From: JACCXG01 sp963717745
GTDB taxonomy: Bacteria; Acidobacteriota; Vicinamibacteria; Vicinamibacterales; 2-12-FULL-66-21
Assembly (NCBI GenBank): GCA_963717745.1
Contig: CAVQXJ010000002.1
Coordinates: forward strand, 124,001 to 188,000
Reading direction: 5' to 3'
Length of the DNA: 64,000 nt
The stretch's first letter is position 1. Every line of letters starts with the position of its first letter. The position numbers and the translations under genes were made by a program. Positions 42,241-50,780 of this stretch are shown in pieces. A model generated the notes under the pieces. That model was not told the DNA's origin, searched no databases, and saw only the letters and a list, made by a program, of their open reading frames with translations.

Positions 42241-44387
42241 ATGAATCGCCTTGCCGCCGAACGAAGCCCCTATCTGCTCCAGCACGCCGCCAATCCGGTC
42301 GACTGGTATCCGTGGGGCGACGACGCCTTCACCCGTGCGCGGGAGGAGGACAAGCCGATCTTTCTTTCCATCGGCTATTCGACCTGTCACTGGTGTCACG
42401 TGATGGAGCACGAGTCCTTCACGAGCCCGCCAATCGCGGATGCGCTCAATCGCGACTTCATCTCGATCAAGGTGGATCGCGAAGAACGGCCCGACGTGGA
42501 TCGCGTCTACATGGCGTTCGTGCAGGCGACGACCGGATCCGGCGGGTGGCCGATGACGGTCTTCCTGACGCCGGACTTGAAGCCGTTCTACGGCGGCACC
42601 TATTTCCCGCCCTCGTCTCGCTGGGGCAAGCCCGGGTTCTTCGATCTGCTGTCGGAGCTCAGCAAGGTGTGGAAAGGGGATCGGGCGCAGGTCGAGCGCG
42701 CCGCCGCCGAGCTGTTCGATCGGCTCCGGCTGGTCACCTCGTCGCGCGGCGCCGGCGGACAGCCGGCCGTCGCCGGAGACGAGTCGCTGGATGTCGCGAT
42801 CGAGCAGTTCCAGATGGCCTTCGACACCCGGCATGGCGGGTTCGGCGAGGCGCCGAAGTTTCCCCGTCCGTCCGAGCTGCTGTTCCTGCTGCGCGAGCAT
42901 GCCCGGCGCCGGGCGGCCGGCCGCGGCGCTCAGGCACCGCTCCTGATGGCGACGGAAACGCTGCGCGCGATGGCGCTCGGCGGCATGCGCGATCACATCG
43001 GCGGCGGATTCCATCGCTATTCGGTCGACGCCGAGTGGCGGGTACCCCATTTCGAGAAGATGCTGTACGACCAGGCGCAGCTCACACTGGCGTACCTCGA
43101 AGCTGGCCAGGCCTCGGGCGAGGCGTTCTTCCTGGACGTCGCCGACGACACGCTGCACTACGTGCTCCGCGACATGACCGGCCCGGGCGGCGGTTTCTAT
43201 TCCGCAGAGGACGCGGACAGCGTGCCGCCGGAGCACGCGGGCGACGCCACAGCGCACAAGACCGAAGGCGCGTTCTACGTGTGGACCGATGCCGAGGCGG
43301 CGGCGCTCTCCGGGGCCGATGTCGATGTGGTCCGGCGCGGGTTCGGGATCGAAGAGGCCGGGCAACGCACCGCACGATCCACACGGCGAGTTCTCCGGCA
43401 AGAACCTGTTGTATGTCGCGGAGTCGGTGCACGACATCGCGATTCGCACCGGGCGCGGTGAGGAGGACATCCGAGCGGCGCTGGCCCGCGCCCGCGCGGC
43501 GATGTTCGACGCCCGGGCGCGTCGTCCCCGGCCTCATCTGGACGACAAGGTGCTGACGGCCTGGAACGGCCTGATGATTGCGGCCTTCGCGCGCGCCGCC
43601 CGCGTGCTCGCCGGCCGGCCGCAGGCGGACGACTACCGCCGCGCGGCACAGCGCGCCGCAGGCTTCATCCGATCGACGCTGTGGGACGGCGAGGCGCGTC
43701 GACTGCTGCGACGCTATCGGGACGGCGACGCCGGCATTCCTGCGTACGCGGAGGACTATGCCTTTCTGATCTTCGGGCTGCTGGAGCTGTTTCAATCCGA
43801 TGGCGATTCGGCGTGGCTGTCGTGGGCCATCGAGCTCCAGGGGCTGCAGGACGAGCGGTTCTGGGACGCGAAGGAGGGCGGCTGGTTCAGCACCAGCGGA
43901 GACGATCCGACCGTCCTGCTGCGGCTCAAGGAGGACTACGACGGCGCCGAACCGTCGGCCAGCGCGGTGTCGGTGCTCAACCTGCTGGCGCTGTCACACC
44001 TCGTGCCCGCTGACGAGCAGCACCGCAAGATCGAGCAGACGCTGGCGCGCCTCGGGCCGGGCATTGGCACGGCCGCGCGGGCCGTCCCGATGATGCTGTG
44101 CGCGCTGTCCGCGTGGCACGCCGGGATCGGACAGATCGTGGTGGTTGGCGATCCCCAGTCCGCGCACACGCGCGAGCTGGAAGGTGAGCTGGCGGCCCAT
44201 TACCTGCCGTTCGCGATCCACGTGCCGGTCGTGCCCGGCCCGACGCAGGACGGCGCTGGCATCGCACCTGGATTTCATCCGCGGCATGACCGCCGGCACC
44301 GGCGCCGCCGCCTATGTGTGCCAGAATTTCACCTGTCAGCAACCGGCCGCCGACCGGGAAGCGCTGCGAGCCTCGTTGAACCCTTGA
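42241..44387 (+). CDS. Thioredoxin-domain protein of the YyaL/SSP411 family (DUF255), two frameshifts
   Basis: About 715 aa once frames are restored near 43363 (EEAG to NAPHDPHGEFSGKN) and 44256 (to FIRGMTAGTGAAAYVCQNF). It begins MNRLAAERSPYLLQHAANPV, the universal YyaL start, followed by a thioredoxin fold with the CxxC in YSTCHWCHVME and a six-hairpin glycosidase-like (alpha/alpha-toroid) body (DDKVLTAWNGLMIAAFARAA, GAFYVWTDAEA). The C terminus ends VCQNFTCQQP. Function unresolved; the family is near universal. The last codons and stop belong to a TTGAACCC repeat that continues downstream. Confidence 0.85.
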
Positions 44388-44402
44388 ACCCTTGAACCCC
44401 AA
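44376..44402 (+). repeat. TTGAACCC short tandem repeat at a gene end
   Basis: TTGAACCC is present three times in a row from about 44376 to 44399. The first copy encodes the final Leu-Asn-Pro and the TGA stop of the YyaL-type gene. It shares this placement with the repeat at 19787-19970. Confidence 0.55.
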
Positions 44403-44765
44403 ATGACCTTCGACGTCGAGATCGTCCTTCGCGAGCGCGATTACGCGATCACCGAACAGATTCCCGCGCCAGGCGCCGGCCGCCGCACGCCCGCCGAGTG
44501 GAACGACAGCGACGTCGAGCAGCTCCTCAAGGACATCCTGCTCGCGATCGAACGTGCCCGGAACCCGGAGTCCTCGCAACGCTACGTCGCACTGCGCGGG
44601 TTCAGCTGGATCGTGGAGCCGACCAGCGACGGCGTGGTGATCGCCATCGAGATTCCGATGGGGGCCGCGGTCGCCGGCCCGTTCCCGGTCGAACAGGCCA
44701 CGCTCGATCGCATCATCCGGCGGGTCGTCGCTGCCGCGTCTCCCCATAAACCGGTCGTGCACTAA
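44403..44765 (+). CDS. Hypothetical cytoplasmic protein
   Basis: 120 aa, MTFDVEIVLRERDYAITEQI. A mixed alpha/beta protein with EWNDSDVEQLLKDILLAIER, RYVALRGFSWIVEPTSDGVV and IAIEIPMGAAVAGPFPVEQA. No membrane segment and no family I can name; similar short proteins without function are seen in Acidobacteriota. Its stop codon runs straight into an AGGACC palindrome. Confidence 0.6.
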   Translation: MTFDVEIVLRERDYAITEQIPAPGAGRRTPAEWNDSDVEQLLKDILLAIERARNPESSQRYVALRGFSWIVEPTSDGVVIAIEIPMGAAVAGPFPVEQATLDRIIRRVVAAASPHKPVVH

Positions 44766-44777
44766 GGACCCGGTCCT
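44765..44777. repeat. AGGACC/GGTCCT palindrome, copy 1
   Basis: AGGACCCGGTCCT begins on the last base of the upstream stop codon. Related palindromes lie at 49241-49254 and 49421-49434. The following 44778-44922 shows no gene. Confidence 0.5.
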
Positions 44778-44922
44778 AATTGCAGTCCTGTCGTCACGCT
44801 TACGGAAGCGATGACGTTTCCGGCCTCGCTCGCTTGAAAGTCCCCGCCAATCGCATTGCACGAATCGGCACCCGGTTTGCCTTACTTCAGTACGGACTCC
44901 CTCCAAATTTTCCGGGCCCGCG

Positions 44923-45594
44923 ATGAAGCTACCCTATCGGATCCTCGTCCTGGACGACGACGAAAATGCCCTGTCCGGCATCGTGGAACTGCTGCGCGAT
45001 GCCGAGTATGGCGTGACCGGCGCGGTCACCTACGACGCCGCCAAGCGACATCTGGAGGCGGGCTCGTTCGACCTGCTGATCACCGACGTCCGGCTGCGCG
45101 GCTTCAACGGGCTGAACCTGGTGATGAAGTGCCGCTCGGACTACCCCGACATGGCGGTCATCATCATCAGCGGGTACGAGGAGCCGCTGATGGACCTCGA
45201 AGCGAGCCGGTACCAGGCGACCTTCGTCAGCAAGCCGATCCGTCCCGCGGCATTCCTGGAGACGGTGGCGCACTGCCTGTCGAACGTGCGGCGGGAGCGC
45301 CGCTGGCCGCGCAAGCGCGTGATCGGCGGATTCCGCGTGACCGCCGCCGGCAAGCCCGCCGCGGTCGTCGACGTCTCGTATGGCGGTCTACGACTGGAAG
45401 TGTCGAGCGAGACCAACCTGGCGCAGTCGTTTCCGGTGGAACTGGCGGGCATCGGCCTGCAGTTCGACGTGCAGGCGGTGTGGTCGTGCCCGACGGAGAA
45501 GGGCAACGGCCTGTTGTGCGGCGCCGCCATCGACCGCGATCAGATCGCCGCCGCCCACACCTGGCGCGCGATCGTGGACCGGCTGTCAGCGTAG
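44923..45594 (+). CDS. Response regulator with PilZ domain
   Basis: 223 aa. Receiver domain: LVLDDDENALSGI, phosphoacceptor in LLITDVRLRGFNG, Ser in VIIISGYEEP, Lys in VSKPIRP. The C-terminal ~100 residues form a PilZ-like domain: RRWPRKRVIGGFRV (RxxxR), VDVSYGGLRLEV (DxSxxG) and LLCGAAID. PilZ domains bind cyclic di-GMP, so the protein may join phosphorylation and c-di-GMP signals, perhaps for motility or surface attachment. The c-di-GMP motif is complete. Convergent with pdxH, 17 bp apart. Confidence 0.85.
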   Translation: MKLPYRILVLDDDENALSGIVELLRDAEYGVTGAVTYDAAKRHLEAGSFDLLITDVRLRGFNGLNLVMKCRSDYPDMAVIIISGYEEPLMDLEASRYQATFVSKPIRPAAFLETVAHCLSNVRRERRWPRKRVIGGFRVTAAGKPAAVVDVSYGGLRLEVSSETNLAQSFPVELAGIGLQFDVQAVWSCPTEKGNGLLCGAAIDRDQIAAAHTWRAIVDRLSA

Positions 45595-45611
45595 GCGCGC
45601 TTCAGTCGATC

Positions 45612-46232
45612 TCACGGATACAGAATCTCCACGCTCCACCCCTCCCCCTCACGCACATACACGACGCGATCGTGCAGACGGTCGGCGCGGCCGAACCAGA
45701 ACTCGATGCGCGCCGGGATCAGGCGGAAGCCGCCCCAGAACGGGGGACGGGGGACGTCGCCGCCGGCGAACCGCTGCTCGACCGCGCGGTACTCCTGTTC
45801 GAGCGTTTCACGCGACGTGAGCGGCGCGCTCTGCCGCGACGCCCAGGCGCCGAGCTGGCTGCCGCGCGGGCGGCCGGCGAAGTAGGCATCGGACTCGGCG
45901 CCGCCGAGACGCTCGATCGTGCCTTCGATCCGGATCTGCTCCTCGATCGCATGCCAGTGGACGCAGATCGCCGCGTGTGGATTCTCGTCGAGCTCCCGTG
46001 CTTTGCGGCTGGTGTAGTTGGTGTGAAAGACGAACCCGCGTTCGTCGGCCCCGCGGAGCAGCACGATGCGGACCGACGGCCGGCCCTCGCGATCGGCCGT
46101 GGCCAGCGCCACCGGCGCGGGGTCGATGCCGCGCCCGGCCGCGCGTTGAACCGCCGCCTGGAACTCGGCAATCGGATTCGCACTCGCCGCTTCGCTGCCG
46201 GTCATCGCTGATCGCTCCGCATCGCGCTTCAC
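45612..46232 (-). CDS. pdxH: Pyridoxamine/pyridoxine 5'-phosphate oxidase
   Basis: About 206 aa from GTG 46232 (overlap GTGA with the MarR gene), or 197 aa from an internal ATG at 46205. FMN split-barrel oxidase motifs: MALATADREGRPSVRIVLLR (first residue Val here), FVFHTNYTSRKARELDENPH, FAGRPRGSQLGAWASRQSAP and FRLIPARIEFWFGRADRLHD with the terminal VRxxEGW...LYP. It oxidises PNP/PMP to pyridoxal phosphate in the salvage pathway, using FMN and oxygen. It lies in a cassette with a MarR regulator. Confidence 0.9.
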   Translation of the reverse strand: MKRDAERSAMTGSEAASANPIAEFQAAVQRAAGRGIDPAPVALATADREGRPSVRIVLLRGADERGFVFHTNYTSRKARELDENPHAAICVHWHAIEEQIRIEGTIERLGGAESDAYFAGRPRGSQLGAWASRQSAPLTSRETLEQEYRAVEQRFAGGDVPRPPFWGGFRLIPARIEFWFGRADRLHDRVVYVREGEGWSVEILYP

Positions 46233-46642
46233 CCCTCTTCAGTGCCTTCGAACCGCTCCAGCACCCGCAGGAATGCCCGCACATCGGCGGGCGGTGCGCT
46301 CTGCAGCGCGCGGCGCTCGAACGCCTCCAGGTGATCCATCACCCGGCGCGCCGCCGTGCGGCCGGTCTTCGTCAGCTTCACGACGAACGTCCGGCGGTCG
46401 CGCTGGTCCGAGGTGCGCGCGACCAGCCCCCGTTCTTCGAGCCGATCGAGGATGCTGGTCAGGGTCGAGCGCTTGTGCCCGAAGGCGCGGTGCACCTCGC
46501 CGATTGTCGATTCACCGGTATTGGCGAGGAACGCCAGGACGTGCGCTTCGGGCTGGTTGACCGCGGGATCGTCGAGGCCGGCGATGTGCAGGCCGATCCG
46601 ATGGGTCGCGCGGTGAATGTGCGGGATGAGGCGAAGCGCCAT
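46229..46642 (-). CDS. MarR-family transcriptional regulator
   Basis: 137 aa. Winged helix-turn-helix: PAVNQPEAHVLAFLANTGES, recognition part VHRAFGHKRSTLTSILDRLE and wing RGLVARTSDQRDRRTFVVKL, followed by the dimerising helices. A TATAAT -10 (minus strand, 46654-46659) lies 11 nt before the ATG, on top of the stop of the upstream gene. The tight overlap with pdxH suggests it may control pyridoxal phosphate or an oxidative/phenolic stress response; ligand unknown. Confidence 0.85.
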   Translation of the reverse strand: MALRLIPHIHRATHRIGLHIAGLDDPAVNQPEAHVLAFLANTGESTIGEVHRAFGHKRSTLTSILDRLEERGLVARTSDQRDRRTFVVKLTKTGRTAARRVMDHLEAFERRALQSAPPADVRAFLRVLERFEGTEEG

Positions 46643-46654
46643 GAGTGCCGGGGA

Positions 46655-46988
46655 TTATAGCGTCAGCGCAACGCGCGAACCGATGCCGGATCGAGCAGAT
46701 CGGGCCGCGCCACGGACCAGCGTGTCGACCGTCGCCCCCGGTCCGAGCGCCGCTTTCGCGTCGGCCAGGACCGTCACCCACGCGGTGGTCAGCGCCGCAT
46801 CGAACTTGTCGGGTTGACCCGCTCGCGCCGCGAACGTGCGCAGGCCCGCCAGCAGCCGCCGCTCCGCTTCGGCTCGGCCGAACCACGTCAGGTAGCGCCA
46901 GGCGACTCTGATGTGCTCGCGATGGCCGAACGATCCCGGCGGCGAGCGTCCCGCGCTCGAACTCGTCGATCAACTGGTCGTCTGTCAT
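46655..46988 (-). CDS. Hypothetical ~110-aa protein, one frameshift
   Basis: Begins MTDDQLIDEFERGTLAAG at ATG 46988; a one-base change near 46936 restores SFGHREHIRVAWRYLTWFGR and LRTFAARAGQPDKFDAALTT, ending VALTL at TAA 46655-46657. The HREHIRVAW core is the mark of a widespread family of short helical proteins of unknown function. It stands upstream of the MarR-pdxH genes, in the same direction. Confidence 0.65.
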
Positions 46989-46997
46989 ACGATGACA

Positions 46998-47011
46998 GAT
47001 ATTACGATATC
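46998..47011 (-). promoter_or_regulatory. Candidate operator overlapping a -10 element
   Basis: GATAT-TACG-ATATC (arms perfect) overlaps a TAATAT -10 (minus strand, 46999-47004) 10 nt before ATG 46988. Position and size fit a MarR-type operator; the MarR gene is the second gene of the unit, so autoregulation is plausible. Confidence 0.45.
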
Positions 47012-47053
47012 GGATGTAAATGCGCCAGCGGCTGTCGTGGTCGGATCCCGGCG

Positions 47054-47162
47054 TCGGGGTGCTTTCAGCCGCGGAGGGGTGATTCGAGCGCCGGTGAACT
47101 TGAGAGGAGGGCCAGGAGATCAGGAGGAAAACCATTCTTTCTCCTGATCTCCTGGCCCTCCT
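47054..47162. repeat. Palindromic intergenic element, copy B
   Basis: Perfect 22-bp stem (47105-47126 with 47141-47162) with a 14-nt loop, plus the leader words GGGTGCTTTCAGC (47057-47069), GGTGATTCG (47078-47086) and GCCGGTGA, as in copy A at 8366-8495. It lies between divergently placed gene ends (46988 start and 47220 stop, both minus strand). Confidence 0.8.
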
Positions 47163-47219
47163 GTGATCGCGAGCGGGCGAGCCGCCGCGGTCGCCACTTC
47201 GAGCAGCAGGTTGATCGAG

Positions 47220-48794
47220 TTAGGGGAGTGGAGGTCGCGGGCGCTCAGGACACCGCAGGTGTGAGAGTGAAGAAAAGCGGCGGGGCATGCCGGGACGATA
47301 GCGCATGTCCAGGCCGAGGAACTCCATGCAGAGCGGCGCCAGGTCGACCGAGCGGAGGCTCCGTGGCAGCCGGTGCCGTACTCCGGCGCCGGCGATGATC
47401 ACCGGGCTCAGCGAGTCGAGCGCGTGCAGAGCGCCGTGGGACGCGCCGCCGACGTGCGCCTTTCCGCCCGGCACTTCGAACTCGGACCCCGGTCGCGCAG
47501 TCAGCCACAGCTCGCCGCTTTGTTCGAGGTCGAGCGCGCCGGCGATCCGTTCGAACGCGTTCGGGTACTGGTCGAACTCGATGCGGCCGTCGTGGTGGTC
47601 GAGGCCGAGCGCCCGCGGTTCGCCGCGCCACTCCCAGCGGCCGCCGAACGCGTCAGGCGTGCCGCGATGCAGGGCCCGGCTGAACTCGAGCACGCCCCGC
47701 CGGGTGGCGACGGTATAGCCGTCGGTCCCGGGCCTGGTGAGAGCGGTCCGCCACATCAGTTGGTCCACCCTCGGCTCGGCGAGCGTCTCGCGCACCATCG
47801 CGGTCATGCGATCCGGCGCCGCGTCGCGGACATATACCTGAGCGGCGCGCATATTGGGGCAGATCATGACCTCGTCCCGGCCGGTCCACGGCCGGCCGAG
47901 CGTAGCCTGGCGGAAATTCGCCAGCACGCGGTCCAGACGAATCACTGCCTGTTCCGGGTCGCCGGAGACGTCGCAATGCCCGTGATCGGAAGTGACGATG
48001 ACGGTGGTGTCGGCGAGGACGCGTTCGAGGCCGCCGCCGGCGTCGAACGCGTCGCCGAGCAGGCGATCCACGCGCTCGATCACCGGCAGCGCCGCATACG
48101 GGCCGACCTCGTGGCTGCGGTAGTCGTTGTCCGGGAAATAGGCGATGGTCAGATCGGGGCGCACGGGCGCCGCGAACAGATCCGCGAGCATCGCGCCGGT
48201 CGAGGCGTCGTCCATGCCGAAGCGGTGGAGCAGTCCACCCTTTCCTTCGACCGGCCGTCCGGCCACCGGGGTACCGACGAAATCACCCAGGTTCAGGATC
48301 GAGGGCCCCTCGACCGTTTCCGAGAGCGGCACACCTGGCACGGCGGCCATCACCCCGGGCATGCGCACTTTGTGGGCATGGTTGCCTCGGAACACCAGGT
48401 AGTTCAGACAGGCCGCGGTGCGGCCGGTGCGCTCCACCATCTCGAACAGGGTCGGTGCGCGGAGACGGTCGCCATTGAGGCGCAGCAGGAAATCGTTGAG
48501 GAAGCGGCCGAAGCCCTCGCGGGCGATGACCCAGAAATCGTCGCCGTAGTAGGCGACCTCCTCGCGGCCGGCGTCGTACCAGGACGCGCCGGCGATCCCG
48601 TGCTCGGCCGGGTAGGCTCCGGTCGCGATCGAGGTGGTCGCCGCCGGTGTGATCGAGGGAAAGATCGACACCGACGCCTCGTGCATCGCACCGGCGTCGG
48701 CGAGCCGCTGCAGCGTGGGCAGACGGCCGGTATGCACCGCAGGGCACACGACGTGCGGCGTGGCTGCGTCGATGACGACCAGCAGCAGCTTCAT
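47220..48794 (-). CDS. Type I phosphodiesterase/nucleotide pyrophosphatase (alkaline phosphatase superfamily)
   Basis: About 524 aa, MKLLLVVIDAATPHVVCPAV. Metal Asp in VVIDAATP, nucleophile Thr in FPSITPAATTSIATG, metal ligands in IAYFPDNDYRSHEVG and VIVTSDHGHCDV, and the late His in GGASHGALHALD. This is the pattern of PigN/ENPP-like phosphodiesterases. No signal peptide is seen, so it appears cytoplasmic. The last 15 residues (HLRCPERPRPPLP) look non-conserved. The BON-domain gene ends just before it (3 bp). Confidence 0.85.
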   Translation of the reverse strand: MKLLLVVIDAATPHVVCPAVHTGRLPTLQRLADAGAMHEASVSIFPSITPAATTSIATGAYPAEHGIAGASWYDAGREEVAYYGDDFWVIAREGFGRFLNDFLLRLNGDRLRAPTLFEMVERTGRTAACLNYLVFRGNHAHKVRMPGVMAAVPGVPLSETVEGPSILNLGDFVGTPVAGRPVEGKGGLLHRFGMDDASTGAMLADLFAAPVRPDLTIAYFPDNDYRSHEVGPYAALPVIERVDRLLGDAFDAGGGLERVLADTTVIVTSDHGHCDVSGDPEQAVIRLDRVLANFRQATLGRPWTGRDEVMICPNMRAAQVYVRDAAPDRMTAMVRETLAEPRVDQLMWRTALTRPGTDGYTVATRRGVLEFSRALHRGTPDAFGGRWEWRGEPRALGLDHHDGRIEFDQYPNAFERIAGALDLEQSGELWLTARPGSEFEVPGGKAHVGGASHGALHALDSLSPVIIAGAGVRHRLPRSLRSVDLAPLCMEFLGLDMRYRPGMPRRFSSLSHLRCPERPRPPLP

Positions 48795-48797
48795 CAA

Positions 48798-49223
48798 TCA
48801 GCGGACGCGGAGATGATCGACGACGTCCTTGACGCCTTGCGTCTCCCGCGCCAGTTGCAGCACCCGCTCGCGCTGCGCCGCCGAGCCGACCTGTCCCGTT
48901 ACCGTCACCGTGGTCCCGTTGGTGTCGACATTGACGTCGAGGGCCTTGACCGTGTCGTCCAGCGCCATCTTGGCCTTGATCTTCGCGGTGATCTGGCCAT
49001 CGGCGATGGCCCGCCGCGCCTCGTTCGCGGCCGCCGCGGTTCGTTCGCCGACCTCAGCCCCGACCTGGCGCGCCCGTTCCGGATTGACGCCGGACGTGCC
49101 AACCGCCGTGGTGGGCCGCTCCACGTCGGCGACGCGGTTATTCCCCCACCACCCGAGCAGGAACGCCGCCCCGGCGACCACGACCACCAGGATAATCACC
49201 AGCCTGACGAGTGCCCTGACCAT
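48798..49223 (-). CDS. BON-domain membrane-anchored protein
   Basis: 141 aa. N-terminal transmembrane anchor (LVRLVIILVVVVAGAAFLLG), a linker, then one BON domain: GQITAKIKAKMALDDTVKAL, DVNVDTNGTTVTVTGQVGSA and QLARETQGVKDVVDHLRV. BON domains bind phospholipid and appear in osmotic-shock proteins such as OsmY. Its stop lies 3 bp from the start of the phosphodiesterase gene downstream, so the two are probably one transcript. Confidence 0.8.
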   Translation of the reverse strand: MVRALVRLVIILVVVVAGAAFLLGWWGNNRVADVERPTTAVGTSGVNPERARQVGAEVGERTAAAANEARRAIADGQITAKIKAKMALDDTVKALDVNVDTNGTTVTVTGQVGSAAQRERVLQLARETQGVKDVVDHLRVR

Positions 49224-49433
49224 TTCACACCTCCGCGCTAAGGACCAAAGTCCTGAGAGCGCAGGTGAGCAGTACGGGTGCCAACGGTCGCGCAGAGCCG
49301 TGGCTCGACTTCCGGGCGCTTTTGTCGATCTGCGTGGTCCTGACAGGTGGTCGAGCTGGCGCCGAGGCCTGAGGGTGGGGAGCGCGTTACTCAGTGCGGT
49401 AGTTGTTCGACCCCGCCCTGAGGACCCTGGTCC
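49224..49433. other. Intergenic region with two AGGACC palindromes
   Basis: AGGAC-CAAA-GTCCT (49241-49254) sits 17 bp upstream of the BON gene start; AGGACC-CT-GGTCCT (49421-49434) directly follows the stop codon of the acetyltransferase gene. Both resemble 44765-44777. No gene is present. Confidence 0.5.
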
Positions 49434-49967
49434 TTACCAGACCTCGCCGGCCCGCCATTCGGCTGACAGCGGTTCGTCGAGATCCAGATCCGGCGGCGTC
49501 CGGTCGGTCCGGAGAATCATCACCGCTTCGTCCGGCGTGGCCTCGAGCCCGCCGCCGGTCCGTATCGACAGCGGTCCGCGCCACGACTCCCAGCCAAGCC
49601 GTGCGTAATAGCGGTCGTCCGACGGCGACAGGGCGCCGAGATCGTAGTCACGGATTTCTCGAGCCAGCCGCCGCAGCACCTCGGTCGCGAAGCCGCGCCG
49701 CTGCAGCAGCGGCCGGGTCGCCACCGCCTCGACGTAGGCCGTCCGGAGCGGGGGACGCGTCCCGGCGTGAAGCTCGCGAACGACCCACATCGCGTGCGAG
49801 ACGATCCGGCCGTCGGCGCGAGCGATGACGTGCACGCCGGGCCCGAGCAGTCCGAACGCGCCGGTGAAGTCTTCCTGATAGGCCTCGGTGCAGAGGTCGG
49901 CAATCCCTCGCAACGTGCTCATCGAGATCGCCCGGGACTCCGCCACTTCGATCGAGAGCTCGCTCAC
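49434..49967 (-). CDS. GNAT acetyltransferase resembling aminoglycoside 2'-N-acetyltransferase
   Basis: 177 aa from GTG 49967. GNAT motif A: AYVEAVATRPLLQRRGFATE (acetyl-CoA loop with the Q/R-x-x-G-x-A form RRGFAT), then LGALSPSDDRYYARLGWESW, and the terminal LDEPLSAEWRAGEVW. The YxRLGW...GP and terminal WRxGxVW match chromosomal AAC(2')-I enzymes such as that of Mycobacterium. True aminoglycoside activity is not shown; other substrates are possible. Coupled (GTGA) to a truncated DUF3224 gene upstream. Confidence 0.75.
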   Translation of the reverse strand: MSELSIEVAESRAISMSTLRGIADLCTEAYQEDFTGAFGLLGPGVHVIARADGRIVSHAMWVVRELHAGTRPPLRTAYVEAVATRPLLQRRGFATEVLRRLAREIRDYDLGALSPSDDRYYARLGWESWRGPLSIRTGGGLEATPDEAVMILRTDRTPPDLDLDEPLSAEWRAGEVW

Positions 49968-50182
49968 GCAGCGATCACCTCGAGGCTGTGCGCACCGGGC
50001 TTGCTGTGGAGATGTGCAGTCGCTGCCGGCATGTCTCCCTTGCTGGTCGCCTCGAGATCCCCCTCGAAGCGCTTGTCGATCGTCATCCGGCCGAGCGTCG
50101 GTTCGCTGCACTCCTGCGGCGTCAGCTTGACGACGAATGTGCCGGTGCCGAGCGCCACCGGCCGAGAGTCGCTTCGCTGCAC
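49964..50182 (-). pseudogene. Truncated DUF3224 gene
   Basis: 72 codons. GTGTFVVKLTPQECSE and LGRMTIDKRFEGDLEATSKG match the first ~45 residues of DUF3224 proteins (about 125-140 aa), but the sequence then changes to an unrelated short tail (PAATAHLHSKPGAHSLEVIA) and stops. The beginning overlaps a partly duplicated stretch (50102-50142 and 50173-50211). Likely a remnant rather than a working gene, although its stop still overlaps the acetyltransferase start. Confidence 0.6.
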
Positions 50183-50211
50183 TCCTGCGGCGTCAGTTGA
50201 CGACGAAGTGC
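50102..50211. repeat. Short tandem duplication
   Basis: TTCGCTGCACTCCTGCGGCG occurs at 50102 and again at 50173, each followed by TCAG and then TTGACGACGAA. The unit is about 71 bp. It lies in and before the truncated DUF3224 gene, suggesting replication slippage during its decay. Confidence 0.7.
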
Positions 50212-50356
50212 GCTTGTCGGGTCACGCCGGGCTTCCTCCCTATCGTTCGCTCGTGTGTCGGAAAAAAAGACGGGGCGATCTTAAGGCATCAACCAGCGGT
50301 GGCTCTTGACGTCTGACGGCGCGCAGAGATTGCGGAACGGCGCCTTCTGTGGCATT

Positions 50357-50605
50357 ATGAACGCTCCCTCAATGACTAACCCACAGAGTCCCGGGCGCGA
50401 GCCCGACGGTGCTTCGCGTACGCCCTGCCCGCATTGCCAGGCGCGCGAGGTGATGCTCGGCACACGCACCGATCGATTCGTCTACCTCCGCTGCGCGGCG
50501 TGCGCGGAGGTCTGGGCCATTCCCGAGCGACGCCGATTTGTCCGCGTGCGAGTCGATCAGCCGGGGGACGCGTCCGAGCGCGATCCGAACGAAACCCGCC
50601 TGTAG
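50357..50605 (+). CDS. Small zinc-ribbon protein
   Basis: 82 aa from ATG 50357. CPHCQAREVMLG and LRCAACAEVWAIPERRRFVR give two CxxC pairs of a zinc ribbon, followed by an acidic tail. It resembles the N-terminal ribbon of the receiver protein at 3323, which suggests a local family of small metal-binding adaptors. Role unknown. It lies 52 bp upstream of tRNA-Leu. Confidence 0.6.
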   Translation: MNAPSMTNPQSPGREPDGASRTPCPHCQAREVMLGTRTDRFVYLRCAACAEVWAIPERRRFVRVRVDQPGDASERDPNETRL

Positions 50606-50657
50606 AACCCGGCGAAAACCCCAGGAAAACCGACCGATCTGCTACAATTCGGTCCAG

Positions 50658-50744
50658 GCCGGGGTGGCGGAATTGGCAGACGCTCGGGACTTAAAATCCC
50701 GTGGCCTTCGGGCCGTCCGGGTTCGATGCCCGGCCCCGGCACCA
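50658..50744 (+). tRNA. tRNA-Leu (anticodon TAA)
   Basis: 87 nt with CCA encoded. Acceptor stem GCCGGGG/CCCCGGC, anticodon loop CTTAAAA on stem CGGGA/TCCCG, variable arm around GGCCTTCGGGCC typical of leucine tRNA, T loop GTTCGAT. A -10 TACAAT (50643-50648) lies 9 nt upstream. The adjacent integrase remnant suggests its 3' end has served as an attachment site. Confidence 0.95.
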
Positions 50745-50780
50745 ATCCAATCAATCACTTACGGCCACGGCTGAACCGCT

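Noticed and set aside
47373..49241. 622-codon open frame on the plus strand
   Set aside because: Covers the phosphodiesterase and BON genes in antisense, with no recognisable domain.
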